64,000 nucleotides of DNA from VXYL01 sp965116935 (GTDB lineage Bacteria; Pseudomonadota; Gammaproteobacteria; Pseudomonadales; Azotimanducaceae): the NCBI GenBank assembly GCA_965116935.1, contig OZ220737.1, forward strand, positions 558,001 through 622,000, written 5' to 3'. Both the position numbers and the translations under genes were made by a program. Positions 28,381 through 38,210 of the stretch are shown here, one piece after another. The notes beneath the pieces were generated by a model that saw only the letters and a program-made list of their open reading frames with translations, was not told the DNA's origin and did not search any database. Every line of letters starts with the position of its first letter. Positions within the stretch are counted from its first letter, which is position 1.

Positions 28381-29797
28381 CGCCGGTGCGACGGAACCAG
28401 CCGTGTGGGTCCCCGCTCGACCGGATGGCGGGTTGCGTGCCGACGTTGCGCTCGATCCGGGGATCTGGTGCCTGCAGACGTACTCCCACGTCGAGGCTGC
28501 TCTGGTAGGCGTTCATGTCTTGCAGGCGGGAAGCTCGCCATCGGCGACGACCGACCTGGCGCATCGTGCAACGCACTTGGAGACCGCAGCGCTGGAGCAA
28601 CGGGTGCCTGGGAGCATCGGCGGTCCGGACGACGTCCAGTACTTCAGGATCACTCCCCATGAACAGGGTTGGCTGCACGTCAGTTCGGAGGGCGGTGCGC
28701 ATGTAACGGGACGATTGGCGGCGTTCGTGACCGGGCCGGAGTCGGGGATCGGCTCGTGGCGCGTTCTTTCGCGCAGCACGAGTGTGGGGCCGGGAAAGGA
28801 CGGCTTCATGCTCTCGGCGCCTGTCGTGTCGGGTCGACCCTACTTCCTGGCCGTGCTCGGCGAGGGAACGGCCGCCGCGGGGGCGTATGAGCTGATTGTG
28901 GCGCTGGAACAGGGCCGTCCTCGCGGCGAGTCACCCGAGACGGCGGTCCCGCTTGAAATCGGGTCGATGACGCGCGAGTGGATGGGTACCCTCGATGAGG
29001 AACGGTTCTTCCGCATCGCGGCGGATTCCGCCACGCACGTGCGCGTACGGCCGCATTCGGGCGACGCGGAGGGACGGTACGGCTTGCGCCTGACTGAGTG
29101 GCGCGACAGGCCGGCCGAGGACGACAGCGACCTGGCAGGGCCGGGAAGTCCAGCACTCGTCGTCGGCGTTCCGAGCGACGCGGCGATCCAGCCCGCCGGC
29201 GACTCGGACTACTTTGCGTTGCGCGTTGCCGAAGCGGGCGACTACGTCGTTTCGACCGTCGGCGACGAGGTGGACACGGTCGGCGCGCTGTTCGCCTACG
29301 GCGCTTCAGAGACACTGTTCTCGGACGACGACAGCGGCGGCGGCGCGAATTTCGCGATCCACAGGCATATCGAGCAGGGGGACTACGTCGTCAGGGTTGG
29401 CGCGCTCCACCGCAAAACGGGGACATATGCCGTTCAGGCTCAGCGCTTCGAGGACGACCATGCGGCTTCCAGGGAGCGCGCGACGCCCATTGCACCCGGC
29501 GAGTCGGTGAAAGGCAGGATCGACGCAGCGCACGACGTGGACTACTTCAAGATCCGGCCGCCCGCGACCGCAGCCGAAGGCTCGCACCTGGTGGCATACA
29601 CGGAAGGAGGGGTGGACACGGCAGGCGCGTTGGCGGGCGACGACGGCAAAACGCTGGCGGCGAGCGACGATGAAGGCGAAGGCTTGAACTTCCGCCTCGA
29701 GTGGACATCAGGCGCGTCCGCCGCCTTCCTGAGGATTGAAGGGGCCGGCGGCGATGAGGGACCGTACACGCTGGTCGTGGAGTCCCCGCACGACTGA
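28352..29797 (+). CDS. Beta-rich protein with pre-peptidase C-terminal (PPC)-like repeats
   Basis: 481 residues. At least three units of the type GDSDYFALRVAEAGDYVVST, VDTVGALFAYGASETLFSDD, FRIEGD-like ends, typical of PPC beta-sandwich domains found in secreted or surface proteins (units near residues 95-185, 270-360 and 380-480). No signal peptide is visible, and the start lies inside a dispersed repeat, so the original 5' end (with signal peptide) was probably lost. Binding of polymer or other surface ligands is the usual role of such domains. The function here is unknown. Confidence 0.6.
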   Translation: MGDPAPARVSAGATEPAVWVPARPDGGLRADVALDPGIWCLQTYSHVEAALVGVHVLQAGSSPSATTDLAHRATHLETAALEQRVPGSIGGPDDVQYFRITPHEQGWLHVSSEGGAHVTGRLAAFVTGPESGIGSWRVLSRSTSVGPGKDGFMLSAPVVSGRPYFLAVLGEGTAAAGAYELIVALEQGRPRGESPETAVPLEIGSMTREWMGTLDEERFFRIAADSATHVRVRPHSGDAEGRYGLRLTEWRDRPAEDDSDLAGPGSPALVVGVPSDAAIQPAGDSDYFALRVAEAGDYVVSTVGDEVDTVGALFAYGASETLFSDDDSGGGANFAIHRHIEQGDYVVRVGALHRKTGTYAVQAQRFEDDHAASRERATPIAPGESVKGRIDAAHDVDYFKIRPPATAAEGSHLVAYTEGGVDTAGALAGDDGKTLAASDDEGEGLNFRLEWTSGASAAFLRIEGAGGDEGPYTLVVESPHD

Positions 29798-30308
29798 TCG
29801 GACGGGAAGCGCGCCTACGTGCGGCTCGGCCTGGCCAGCGAGCTGCATGCCGGCCTGTGTCCGCGGGGCTGTCCGGCGGGCGCGCCGCCGAGCAACGATG
29901 TCGTGGTCCGGGAGATCTACGTGCTCAGTTCGAACGCCATAGATCCATCGTGTGCCGATGGGCCACCACCCTTGGTCGATCATCGTCAACGACTGTAATC
30001 CGTCTTCACCAGCGAGCGACCTGGCCGACCGCTTGGCAAGGACACCGGCGCTACCTACCACCACGTCCGGACACCCCAAAATATCCAACAAGCGCTCTGG
30101 CGTGCACGCTCGACCCCGACCAAGTGGTTGGATTCGGTCTGCCTCGGACAAGCCCGTCCCCTACGAGGCCCTTGCCCCGCAACAGCGAAGGCGGGAGAAG
30201 CCTGCTTTCCGCGCGTCGGCGCCCCGCGCGTCCCTGGCGGGCTGGGCAACTCCGATGCCAAGCGTTGGGCACTTGGGAATCTGGTACAGTCCGGCGTTCG
30301 CGCAAGGG
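29798..30308. other. Gene-poor stretch upstream of the M23 peptidase
   Basis: No gene is supported. The frame of the peptidase is open through this region but encodes low-complexity, Arg/Pro-rich sequence over a family B-type repeat (ACAAGCCCGTCCCCTACGAG, about 30150), so it is not counted as coding. Confidence 0.55.
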
Positions 30309-31685
30309 GTGAGGCACCTTTTGGCACTGGCGCTCGAGATCTTGGATCGGGACGGAAATCCAGAGTGGCGCATCATTGTGCCGGTCGTTCCCGCCGTGGT
30401 CGGGCTTGCCTTCGCACTCGTCGTGGTTCTTGCGTTTGCTGGCTCTCCCGCCGTATCGATGACGAGTGAAGCGCCGCCGGCCGAGCTGGTCGCGATGGTC
30501 GAACCCGCGGCGCCGGAAGCTGAGGTGGCCTTGGTCGTTGAGGCGGCTGCCCCCATTCCGCCACCCACCGGCCGGCGCATCGAGGCATCGTTGCGCTCCG
30601 GCGAGAGCCTCTCGCTCCTGTTCCAGCGCGAGCGGCTGAGCGCGGCCGATCTCGATGGCATCGTCAGGAGCGGACCGATCGCCAAGCGCCTGCGCAGCAT
30701 CCGGCCGGGCGAGGAAATCACGATCGACGTGAGTGACGACAACGACGTCACCCGGCTCGCCTGGCAGGTGGATGTTTGGGAGACGGTGGAGTTCGCCCGC
30801 GTCGGCGACGACTACGAAGGCCGCGAGGTGATGCGGCCGCCCGATTCGAAGCGTGGCATCTACAACGCAACGATCACCAACAACCTCTTTGTTGCCGCCA
30901 CCCGCGCGGGGCTAGAGGACGAGGTGGCGATGCGGCTCGCGGAGGTGTTCCGCTGGGACGTGGACTTCATCACCCAGGTGCGCCCCGGCGATGCCTTCCG
31001 GGTGCTCATCGAAGAGCATTGGCTGGAGGGTGAGCTTCAGGAATTCGGCCGCATTCTCGCGGCGGAGTTCACCAACCGGGGCCTAACGCACGTTGCCGTG
31101 CGCTTTGAGGACAATCCAGGCGGCGGCATCTTCTTCGATCCGGACGGCCGCCCGCTGCGCAAGTCGTTCCTCAAGGCGCCGCTCGAGTTCACCCGCGTCA
31201 GTTCCCCGTTCAACCCCCGCCGCGTGCATCCGCTGTGGGGCACGCGCCGGCCGCACCGGGGCACGGACTATGCCGCCCCCACCGGCACTCCCGTTTTCGC
31301 CACGGGGGCTGGCCGAGTGACGAGGGCCGGCCACACCGCCCCGAACGGCAACTACGTCGTCATCCGCCACAGCGGCGGGATCGAGACCAAATACCTCCAC
31401 CTCAGCCGCATCGAGACGGGCATCAAGCGCGGCACGAGCGTGAAGCAAGGCGACATGATCGGGCGGGTGGGTTCCACCGGCTGGTCCACCGGCCCGCACC
31501 TGCACTACGAGTTCGTGGTCGATGGCGTCCACCGCGACCCGGTGACCGTCGAACTGCCTGAGTCCGAACCCATTCCCGAAGTGGACAGGCACGACTTCCT
31601 GCGGGCCACCGCGCCGCTGTTGGCGCACCTTCGCAGCCCCGACGAATCCAACCCGCAACTGGCATCGGCCTTCGGCGAAGATTGA
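30309..31685 (+). CDS. M23 family metallopeptidase (MepM-like murein endopeptidase)
   Basis: 458 residues from GTG 30309. An N-terminal membrane anchor (IIVPVVPAVVGLAFALVVVL, residues about 21-40) is followed by an OapA/LysM-like domain (LRSGESLSLLFQRERLSAAD), a Csd3-like linker domain and a C-terminal M23 domain with HRGTDYAAPTGTPV (HxxxD) and GPHLHYEF (HxH), the zinc ligands. It cleaves peptide cross-links of murein in the periplasm. The stop overlaps the start of anmK (TTGA), so both murein recycling genes are coupled. The start is not certain; upstream in-frame sequence is repeat-derived. Confidence 0.9.
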   Translation: MRHLLALALEILDRDGNPEWRIIVPVVPAVVGLAFALVVVLAFAGSPAVSMTSEAPPAELVAMVEPAAPEAEVALVVEAAAPIPPPTGRRIEASLRSGESLSLLFQRERLSAADLDGIVRSGPIAKRLRSIRPGEEITIDVSDDNDVTRLAWQVDVWETVEFARVGDDYEGREVMRPPDSKRGIYNATITNNLFVAATRAGLEDEVAMRLAEVFRWDVDFITQVRPGDAFRVLIEEHWLEGELQEFGRILAAEFTNRGLTHVAVRFEDNPGGGIFFDPDGRPLRKSFLKAPLEFTRVSSPFNPRRVHPLWGTRRPHRGTDYAAPTGTPVFATGAGRVTRAGHTAPNGNYVVIRHSGGIETKYLHLSRIETGIKRGTSVKQGDMIGRVGSTGWSTGPHLHYEFVVDGVHRDPVTVELPESEPIPEVDRHDFLRATAPLLAHLRSPDESNPQLASAFGED

Positions 31686-32800
31686 CCCAATATGTTGGCG
31701 CCATTTCCGGCACCAGCGTCGACGGCCTGGACCTCGCGTTGGTGCAGGTGACGGGCGATGCGGTGACGATCCCCGCCGGAGCGGTGAAAGCGTTTCCCGA
31801 GTCTCTCGCCGGCGACCTGCGGGCGTTGGCGGCACCGGCGCCGAACGAGGTCGTTCGCGTTGGCGTGGCCGACGCGACCCTGGGCGAGTTCGTCGGTGAG
31901 GCGGTGCTTGCGTTCCTCGCCGAGCTCGATATTGCACCCGAGGCCGTGCGCGCCATCGGTTCCCACGGCCAGACCATCCGCCACCATCCCGAAGCCGAGC
32001 CGCCCTTCACGGTGCAGATCGGCGACGCCAGCCGCATTGCGGAGATCACGGGGATCGACACGGTCGCTGACTTCCGCCGCCGCGACGTGGCGGCAGGAGG
32101 CGAAGGGGCACCGTTGACGCCGCTCTTTCACGGCGCAATGTTCCGCCATGAAGAGCGCGACCGCGTGGCGCTCAATCTCGGTGGCATCGCCAACGTCACC
32201 GTGCTGCCGGCCGCATCCGAGGGCATTCTCGGCTTCGACACCGGCCCCGCCAACGCCCTCATGGACGCTTGGGTTCAGCACGCCTTCGGGGAACCCTTCG
32301 ACCAAGGCGGCGCGCGCGCCGCGGGCGGCGCATGCATCCCGGCGCTGCTAGAAGCCTTGCTGGCGGACCCGTATCTGCACCGCGAACCCCCCAAGAGCAC
32401 GGGCAAGGAAACCTACAACCTCGCCTATGTCGAGCGCATGTGCCGGACGGCAGGCGTTGACGCCGATTGCGTCGCGGTCGATGTGCTCGCGACGCTGGCG
32501 GAGTTCACCGCCGCCAGCATCACCCGCGCGCTCGCCCACTGGGGTCCGGCCAGCGGCGACCTCATCACCTCCGGCGGCGGCCGCCTCAACCACCACCTGA
32601 TGTCTCGCATCGCCCATCACGCCGAGACCTTCCTCGTCACGAAGTCCGACGACCACGGCATCCACGGCGACCATTTGGAGGCCGCCGCCTTCGCCTGGCT
32701 CGCCCACCGCACCCTGGAAGGACTGCCCGGCAACGCGCCCGAAGTGACCGGCGCCAGCGCACCCCGCGTCCTAGGCGCAATCCATCCCGGGAATGGTTGA
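31682..32800 (+). CDS. anmK: Anhydro-N-acetylmuramic acid kinase
   Basis: 372 residues from TTG 31682, overlapping the upstream stop. Converts anhydro-MurNAc released from murein into MurNAc-6-phosphate for recycling. Motifs: GAISGTSVDGLDLALV, IGSHGQTIRHHP, DFRRRDVAAGGEGAPLTPLFH, LNLGGIANVTVL, GFDTGPANALMDAW, KSTGKETYN, DHLEAAAFAWLA. Full family length. The TTG start is the only one consistent with the conserved N-terminus. Confidence 0.96.
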   Translation: MTQYVGAISGTSVDGLDLALVQVTGDAVTIPAGAVKAFPESLAGDLRALAAPAPNEVVRVGVADATLGEFVGEAVLAFLAELDIAPEAVRAIGSHGQTIRHHPEAEPPFTVQIGDASRIAEITGIDTVADFRRRDVAAGGEGAPLTPLFHGAMFRHEERDRVALNLGGIANVTVLPAASEGILGFDTGPANALMDAWVQHAFGEPFDQGGARAAGGACIPALLEALLADPYLHREPPKSTGKETYNLAYVERMCRTAGVDADCVAVDVLATLAEFTAASITRALAHWGPASGDLITSGGGRLNHHLMSRIAHHAETFLVTKSDDHGIHGDHLEAAAFAWLAHRTLEGLPGNAPEVTGASAPRVLGAIHPGNG

Positions 32801-32814
32801 TCGCGGTCGTGCTG

Positions 32815-33080
32815 CGGCACGGGCGGGGACAAGCCCAGGGACAAGCCCCGCCCCTACGAGGCCCGTGCCGAATCCGACGGTGCGTTTCACGCATTCCTTC
32901 CATGGAACAAAACGCGTAACACGTTGATGCTTGCCCGATTTGACTCGAAGTGAGGGGCCTCGCAGGGAAGGCATTCTGCCTTCCCTGCGCGCCAGCGCAC
33001 CTGCTTCATTGTGGCAGGTGAAAAAGCGCCTGTCGGCGCTTAGGGAAGGCAGGATGCCTTCCCTCCGAGGCCCAGCCCGC
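32815..33080. repeat. REP-type elements (families B and A)
   Basis: 32815-32868: GGGCGGGGACAAGCCCAGGG and CCCCGCCCCTACGAGGCCC (family B). 32948-33080: an inverted pair GGGAAGGCATTCTGCCTTCC and GGAAGGCAGGATGCCTTCCC around AGCGCCTGTCGGCGCT (a family A variant, similar to the core of the MITE). Confidence 0.75.
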
Positions 33081-33634
33081 TCCTCGCGCGTCAGTGACTC
33101 GGCGTCGTCGGCGAGATGGAAGCTCGTAGGGGAGGGCTTGTCCGAGGCGAACTGCATTCAACACTCTGATTTAACTACAATTCGTCGCCTGTGTCTACGG
33201 TGGGTTACTGACAGAGTTAGTGGTTCTGTGGCGGGAGGGGCAGCGCGCGGCCGGCCGGTTGGCTGTCGGGATCGTCGTCCAGACCTCATGGGAAGACCGG
33301 CAGAACAGGACCCTCCGGGGGTGAAGGCGGTCCCACTCTTTTGGACGGGTCGCGGGCCAAGGACGCAAGCGTCTGGCGGTCTGAAGCCACGGACGGGCTC
33401 TCGGGCTCCCTAGCGCACGCGTCGATGGACGGTTCCGGACTGGGCCGATGCAGATGGCCGTGAACACGCGTTCGGGACTGTCCAGATCGATGGTTTGCGT
33501 ACACTACGGCGCCGGCGAGGACGGAGCGGTCAACGCCCGCCGGACGGATCGCCTACCAGTGGAGGTCACGGACGGAAGGAGTCGTTCGCGGGCTTCCCGA
33601 GTGGCGATCGGTGGGAACCGGTTGGGATAGGCGG
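33081..33634. other. Gene-poor stretch
   Basis: About 550 bp between repeats and the RRM gene. Short open frames on both strands are unconvincing; no signal recognised. Confidence 0.5.
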
Positions 33635-33910
33635 TCAGCGTCGGTCGGGTGCCGGCCAACGTGCCCGTCGGCGCTCCTGCGCCTCGTTGATGCGCAGGGG
33701 GCGGCCGTCCATCGGCTGGCCGTCGAGTGCGCGGATGGCGTCCCGGGCGGCGCTGTCGGACTCGATGGTGACGAATGCGAAGCCCCGCGGCCTCCCCGTG
33801 TCGCGGTCGGTGAACAGGCGCACGGAGGCGACCTCGGCGTGAGGGGCGAAGTGGCTGTGCAGGTCGTCTTCGGTGGCGTCGTAGGGCAGGTTGCCGACGT
33901 AGATGTCCAA
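33635..33910 (-). CDS. RNA-binding protein with one RRM domain
   Basis: 91 residues from TTG 33910, with GGAG 7 nt upstream. A single RNA recognition motif: DIYVGNLPYDATEDDLHSHF (RNP2), RPRGFAFVTIESD (RNP1), then a short Arg-rich tail. Small single-RRM proteins bind single-stranded RNA and are often cold- or stress-induced in cyanobacteria and proteobacteria. The TTG start is chosen because the domain begins there; an upstream ATG adds 61 unlikely residues. Confidence 0.85.
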   Translation of the reverse strand: MDIYVGNLPYDATEDDLHSHFAPHAEVASVRLFTDRDTGRPRGFAFVTIESDSAARDAIRALDGQPMDGRPLRINEAQERRRARWPAPDRR

Positions 33911-34358
33911 GGGGGCTCCAGTGAATGGGATGGCGGAAAGGTCGTGCAGTGTAGGGGACTCCACGGGCCGCCGCGATGCCGAAGTCAGTTTTCCTGGCGC
34001 ACCAGAGATGCCGGACGGCAACGTGCGCTGCCGTGGTGCTTCACATCCCGTCGTCGTCGAATGCATGATCCCGCAGGCACCGGTCGGATTCACCGGCGAT
34101 GCAGCTGCACGCGCTCATCACCGACACCCGGCTCGCCACCTCGAAGGGCCGGCGGTCGTTGACCGCCGCGACGCGGCCTCAGTCGCGTGCGGAGACTAAG
34201 TGCCAGCCCGGGGCTCCCGCTGTTCGGGACTGTTTGCCCTGTATCGACGGGTGGCCACGGAGTTACTCGGCACGGTTGCCCAAGACGTTTTCAGCCAATG
34301 GGTGGCCGAGGCGATCATGGGACAGTCGCCTGCATTGCAGCTTGTGGAGGGGCGGTGC
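33911..34358. other. Gene-poor stretch
   Basis: About 450 bp upstream of the divergent RRM and NYN genes. It should hold both promoters. No further feature recognised. Confidence 0.45.
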
Positions 34359-35188
34359 ATGCCGGCGGATGACCAGATCAAGGACCCGCGCCTTGCGGTT
34401 CTCATAGACGCGGACAACACGTCCGCACAATGGTCGGAGGCCATCTTCGAGGAGGTCGCGACCATCCGGCGAGGCCAGCGTCCGTCGCATCTACGGGGAT
34501 TTCTCCGGCACGCAGTTGGCGGCGTGGCAGCAGAAGCTGAGGGGCGCATGCAGTGGTCCCGCACCAGCAGTTCGCCTACACCAAGGGCAAGAACTCGTCC
34601 GACATTGCGCTGGTGATCGATGCGATGGACCTGCTCCACAGCGGACGCTTCGACGGGTTCGTTCTCGTGTCGTCGGACAGCGACTTCACGCGGTTGGCAA
34701 GCCGGGTACGCGAACAGGGACTGGACGTGTTCGGGATCGGGCGGCAGAAAACGCCCGAGTCGTTCCGCAAGGCGTGCAAGCGGTTCATCTTCATCGAGAA
34801 CCTGCTGGCGGCGACGGGCTCGGCGGTGGCGGCGGATGGCGAAGCCGCTGCAGCTGATCGGGAACCGACGCAAGCGCAACCTGCGGCGGCCGACGAGGAA
34901 CCCGGCGAGCCGACGCAGGGGTCGGGAACGGGGGACGTGCCGGCGGGTGGCGCGCTCAGGCAGCCGCCGTCGAAGGCGGTGCCGATGATCGTCGCGGCGA
35001 TGCGCAATCACGACGAGGACTGGGTTCCGCTGAGTGTCGTCGGCAGCCACCTGCATGAGACTAATCCGGAGTTCGACTCGCGTACGTACGGGTGCACGAA
35101 GCTGACGGACCTGTTGGAGAAGACGGGGCAGTTCGAGGTACGGCGCGACACGGTGCCGGCTGTTGCGCCCGTGAAGCGCCTGAGGTAA
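34359..35188 (+). pseudogene. NYN domain - LOTUS (OST-HTH) protein with two frameshifts
   Basis: ATG 34359 with GGAGG upstream. The first frame gives RLAVLIDADNTSAQWSEAIF (NYN nuclease start with catalytic Asp). An extra C near 34470 shifts to EASVRRIYGDFSGTQLAAWQ, and another extra base near 34545 shifts to PHQQFAYTKGKNSSDIALVI, DFTRLASRVREQGLDVFGIG. After a Gln/Ala/Glu-rich linker the LOTUS-like C-terminus follows (SKAVPMIVAAMRNHDEDWVP, DLLEKTGQFEVRRD). NYN-LOTUS proteins are predicted RNA-processing or RNA-decay factors. If the two indels are sequencing errors, the gene is intact (276 residues). Confidence 0.75.
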
Positions 35189-35248
35189 GTGCCGCTGGTG
35201 GCCGGCCAGACCATCGCTTCGACGTTCAATCGGCCGCAGGAGGGGAAC

Positions 35249-36157
35249 ATGGCGAACAACAGCGTGCGGAAAGAAGACGACGTGCGGGAGCCCGGACCGG
35301 TGCGAGGCCAAGCCGGCGAGTACCTTGAAACGGAGTTGCTGGGAGAGGTGCTGGGTCCATTGCCAGGGTTGTTCCTTGGTGCGGGCGTGGTCTTGGGCGC
35401 TGGTCTTCATCGATGGTCTGGATGGATGCCGATTCTCGGCGTCGGCATCGCCTCGCTCGCGGGCACGGCGTACTTCTGGTTCTGGCGCAAACGCCAGCGG
35501 AAGGCGCTCAGAAAGGGACACATCGCGGAGCGCCAGATCGGCCGTGCGCTGGAACAGGCGATCACGGCGAAGGGGTGTGCGGTCGCCCACAACGTGACAG
35601 GGGTGATGGACTCGGGCGACATCGACCACATCGTGGCGACCCGGCAACGCGCGTGGGTGATCGAGACGAAATACCGGCGTGTGCCGAAAGGGAAGTTCGG
35701 AAATTGGCGACATGGCCGGCCAGGAGTCCGGCATGACGGCGTCGCCGGCCTGAGGCGATGTCCACGTGCCCCGCTGCAGACGCTTGCAGCATGGCGGTCG
35801 ACGCATCGCAAGGCACGGCTCGCCACGTCCACGGTAGCGCATGGACGGGGGCGATGCCACCGAGACCTGGGGACAGCCGTGGAGCGGCTTCGGTCGCTGC
35901 CGGAGAAGTCCGGCATTGGGCGGAACCGGGTTGCGGCGCGAGGCTCCGCGCCGACGGGGAGCGCTCCCCGTCGCTGCCCTGCGAAGGGCGGCATTTGCGG
36001 AGTCTCGGGTGCCGAAAGAAGGCTGGCGGACCGATGTCGAGAGACGCGCCGCGGCTGCCGCAGGAGACGGCAAGGGAAGACGCGTCGACGGACAGTTCCG
36101 CACTTCGGTGCGGGGTCCGCATGCCCTGGCGGGCAGCAGGCCGTCCATCAGAACTAA
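35249..36157 (+). CDS. NERD-domain protein with a foreign tail (probably truncated)
   Basis: ATG 35249 with GCAGGAGGGG upstream. Two hydrophobic segments (LPGLFLGAGVVLGAGLH, ILGVGIASLAGTAYFWFW) precede a NERD (nuclease-related) domain: GHIAERQIGRALEQAI, HNVTGVMDSGDIDHIVATR, AWVIETKYRRV. The core Asp and ETK are present. After about 35705 the frame carries Arg-rich, repeat-derived sequence with no NERD continuation, so the last 150 codons are likely not native. NERD domains are predicted DNA-processing nucleases of uncertain role. Confidence 0.6.
   Translation: MANNSVRKEDDVREPGPVRGQAGEYLETELLGEVLGPLPGLFLGAGVVLGAGLHRWSGWMPILGVGIASLAGTAYFWFWRKRQRKALRKGHIAERQIGRALEQAITAKGCAVAHNVTGVMDSGDIDHIVATRQRAWVIETKYRRVPKGKFGNWRHGRPGVRHDGVAGLRRCPRAPLQTLAAWRSTHRKARLATSTVAHGRGRCHRDLGTAVERLRSLPEKSGIGRNRVAARGSAPTGSAPRRCPAKGGICGVSGAERRLADRCRETRRGCRRRRQGKTRRRTVPHFGAGSACPGGQQAVHQN
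35952..35973. repeat. Perfect 22-bp palindrome
   Basis: CGACGGGGAGC followed directly by its reverse complement. No spacer, so it is a cruciform-type dyad rather than a terminator. Lies in the degraded tail of the NERD gene. Confidence 0.7.
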
Positions 36158-36406
36158 GCGATTCCGGACCCGCTCCCGGCGGCGCCCTGCGGCCGCGGGG
36201 TGCGGCCGAAGCGGGCACGCCCCGCACCAAATCCAGCCTCGACGACCGGCAGCCGCCTGGCTCGCGCATTCGGCCCCATGCGGCACTTGCCGGGCGCCTG
36301 CAGGCAGACGGGCCGCCCGGAGGCTTCGCGGCCTTCCGGCCGGCCAGCGCGACGACGCCGGCGCCTCGCTCGGTACAATGCGGCCCGCGACGGAGGAGGG
36401 CCTGCC

Positions 36407-37102
36407 ATGAGTCACTTGCCGGCGGTCGAGCTGGCGGACCTGCTGCGGCCTGCGTACGGCCCCTGTCCCGAGTTCGAGGGCGCCTGCGTCGACGTTGCCC
36501 GGTGGGCGCCCGAAGAGGGGCACGTTCCGCGCGGCTACACGGGCGCGTGCGGAACGCTGGGCGAGGTCGAGGTCGTCCTGCTGCTGGCGGAACCCGGCGA
36601 CCCTCTCGACGGCGACACGTTCCCGCCGGGGCTTGGTGCCCGCGACTTCATCCTCGACGCGTCGGCCAACACGCGGAGCAGCTACGAGCGCCGCGCGACG
36701 CGGTTCCACGCCAACATGCAGAGCATCCTGGACCTGCTGTTTCCCGGGGCTGGCCTGGCGGAGCAGCTGCGGAAGGCGTGGATCGGCGAGACGTATCTGT
36801 GCTCCGCGCCGGTCGAGGCCGGGCGCGTGCCGGCGGCGGCCGAACGCGCCTGCGCGGGAAGGTTCCTGGCGCGCCAGCTTCGCCTGCTTTCGGGCCGGCC
36901 CGTCGTTGCGCTGGGCGGCAAGGCGCAGGCGAGGGTCCGCCGGCTGGTGCGCGAGGTTCCGGGGCTGGAGAGTCGGCTGGTCGACGCCTGGGCGGCATCG
37001 CCTCCCGGCGCAAACAGTCCCAGGGCCCGCCAGTCGTGGGAGCGGGCGGCGGCGCAGGTGCACGACCTGCTGCGCCAGGCATCGGGCGCAGCGCCGGACT
37101 GA
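36407..37102 (+). CDS. Uracil-DNA glycosylase-like superfamily protein (tentative)
   Basis: 231 residues; ATG with GGAGGAG 9 nt upstream and a TACAAT -10 box at about 36373. The sequence VEVVLLLAEPGDPLDGDTFP, WIGETYLCSAPVEAGRVP, RPVVALGGKAQARVRRL and a late ASPPGANSPRAR follow the layout of the UDG fold (active-site loop, middle strand, C-terminal His/Ser-Pro loop). No exact catalytic motif can be assigned, so activity is uncertain. Nothing of its operon context supports a specific pathway. Confidence 0.5.
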   Translation: MSHLPAVELADLLRPAYGPCPEFEGACVDVARWAPEEGHVPRGYTGACGTLGEVEVVLLLAEPGDPLDGDTFPPGLGARDFILDASANTRSSYERRATRFHANMQSILDLLFPGAGLAEQLRKAWIGETYLCSAPVEAGRVPAAAERACAGRFLARQLRLLSGRPVVALGGKAQARVRRLVREVPGLESRLVDAWAASPPGANSPRARQSWERAAAQVHDLLRQASGAAPD

Positions 37103-37421
37103 GCGAGGCCGGGAGGCGCGGCCCACTTGCGGGACTTGCGGGAGCCGGGGTTCAAGGGTGGCTGCCTTGATTCCGGCTGCCGTTCCGTCGGCGGGCGGGA
37201 CGCACTCCTCGGCACCCGCCTCCGGGCGGACTTCCGCGGCGGACGCGGGCCAGGCGCACTCGTCGTCGAGACTGGATCCGGCCGCCGATCGTCCGGGTCG
37301 GGCGCGGCAACCGGGCCGAACGGCGAAGGAGAGTGCCCTGAAACCGGGCTCCCGGCGGGAACCGGTCGACCAGGGCACTCTCCGCGCGGGCAGGGCTGCG
37401 TCGCGGTTGCGCCGGCGCCCG
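37103..37421. other. Intergenic stretch with a 13-bp inverted repeat
   Basis: GGAGAGTGCCCTG at 37328-37340 and its exact inverse at 37371-37383, 30 bp apart, between a UDG-like gene and the integrase relic. No T-run. Could be a recombinase binding or repeat-element structure. Confidence 0.5.
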
Positions 37422-38210
37422 TCAGGCGACGTATGCGGCCCAGTCGGCCATCAGCGCCGCCGCCGGTCGAACAGGTCGCTGCGCCGGTAGGCGGCTTCCA
37501 CCCGGTCGCCGTTGACGTGCGCCAGTGCCAGCTCGCAGACCTCTCGCGGCGCGTCCGTGCACTCGGCGGCCCAGTCGCGGAAGCTGGAGCGGAAGCCGTG
37601 CGGGACGGCGTCGACGCCCAGCGTGCGCATGAGCTCCGAGAGGCACTTCTGGGGCATCGCGCGGCCGCGCGGCGACGGGAACACATAGCCCTCCACCACA
37701 GCCAGCTACGTGGCCTCGTCGAGCACCTCGAGGGCGCGGTCCGACAGTGGCACGCGGTGCTCGCGGCCGTTCTTCATGCGCTCGGCGGGAACCGTCCACA
37801 CCGCGCCGTCGCGGTCGATCTCCTCCCAGCGGGCGTTGCGCACCTCCCCGGAGCGGGTGGCGGTCAGCACCAGGAACTCGAACGCCAGCCGGATGCCGGC
37901 GTGCGCGTCGCAGTCCCGCACCCGCGCGAGTGCGGCACGAACCTCGGCGTGGGGCAGCGCCCGCTGGTGCCGCCGCACCGCAGTGGTTCTCGGCAGCGCC
38001 GCGGAGATCGCGTCGCCGGCGGGGTTTGTCGGCGCGCAGCCCCTGCGCGACGGCCCACTTCATCACCGCGCCGATGCGCTGGCGCACGCGGCCGGCGGTC
38101 ACCCTCTTGGTGGACCAGATCGGCAGCAGCACGGCCATGACGTCGGCGCTGGTCACGGCGTCGACGGCCTTCGCGCCGAGCCGCGGCAGCGAGCCCGCCG
38201 CGGCCGTCGC
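37422..38210 (-). pseudogene. Tyrosine recombinase (P4-type integrase) relic
   Basis: Reads from the centre to the C-terminus of a P4-type integrase: DAVTSADVMAVLLPIWSTK, VRQRIGAVMKWAVAQGL, frameshift near 38022 (extra C in a C4 run), ATRSGEVRNARWEEID, RMKNGREHRVPLS, an in-frame TAG at about 37710, PHGFRSSFRDWAAE (RxxH region reads HGFR), ALAHVNGDRVEAAYRRSDLF, then a last frameshift before MADWAAYVA. The N-terminal domain is missing. The integrase is inactive; its element is not recognisable. Confidence 0.85.

Noticed and set aside
34196..37378. A 1,060-codon open frame on the minus strand
   Set aside because: It is antisense to the NYN, NERD and UDG-like genes, Arg/Pro-rich without domains, and arises from high GC content.
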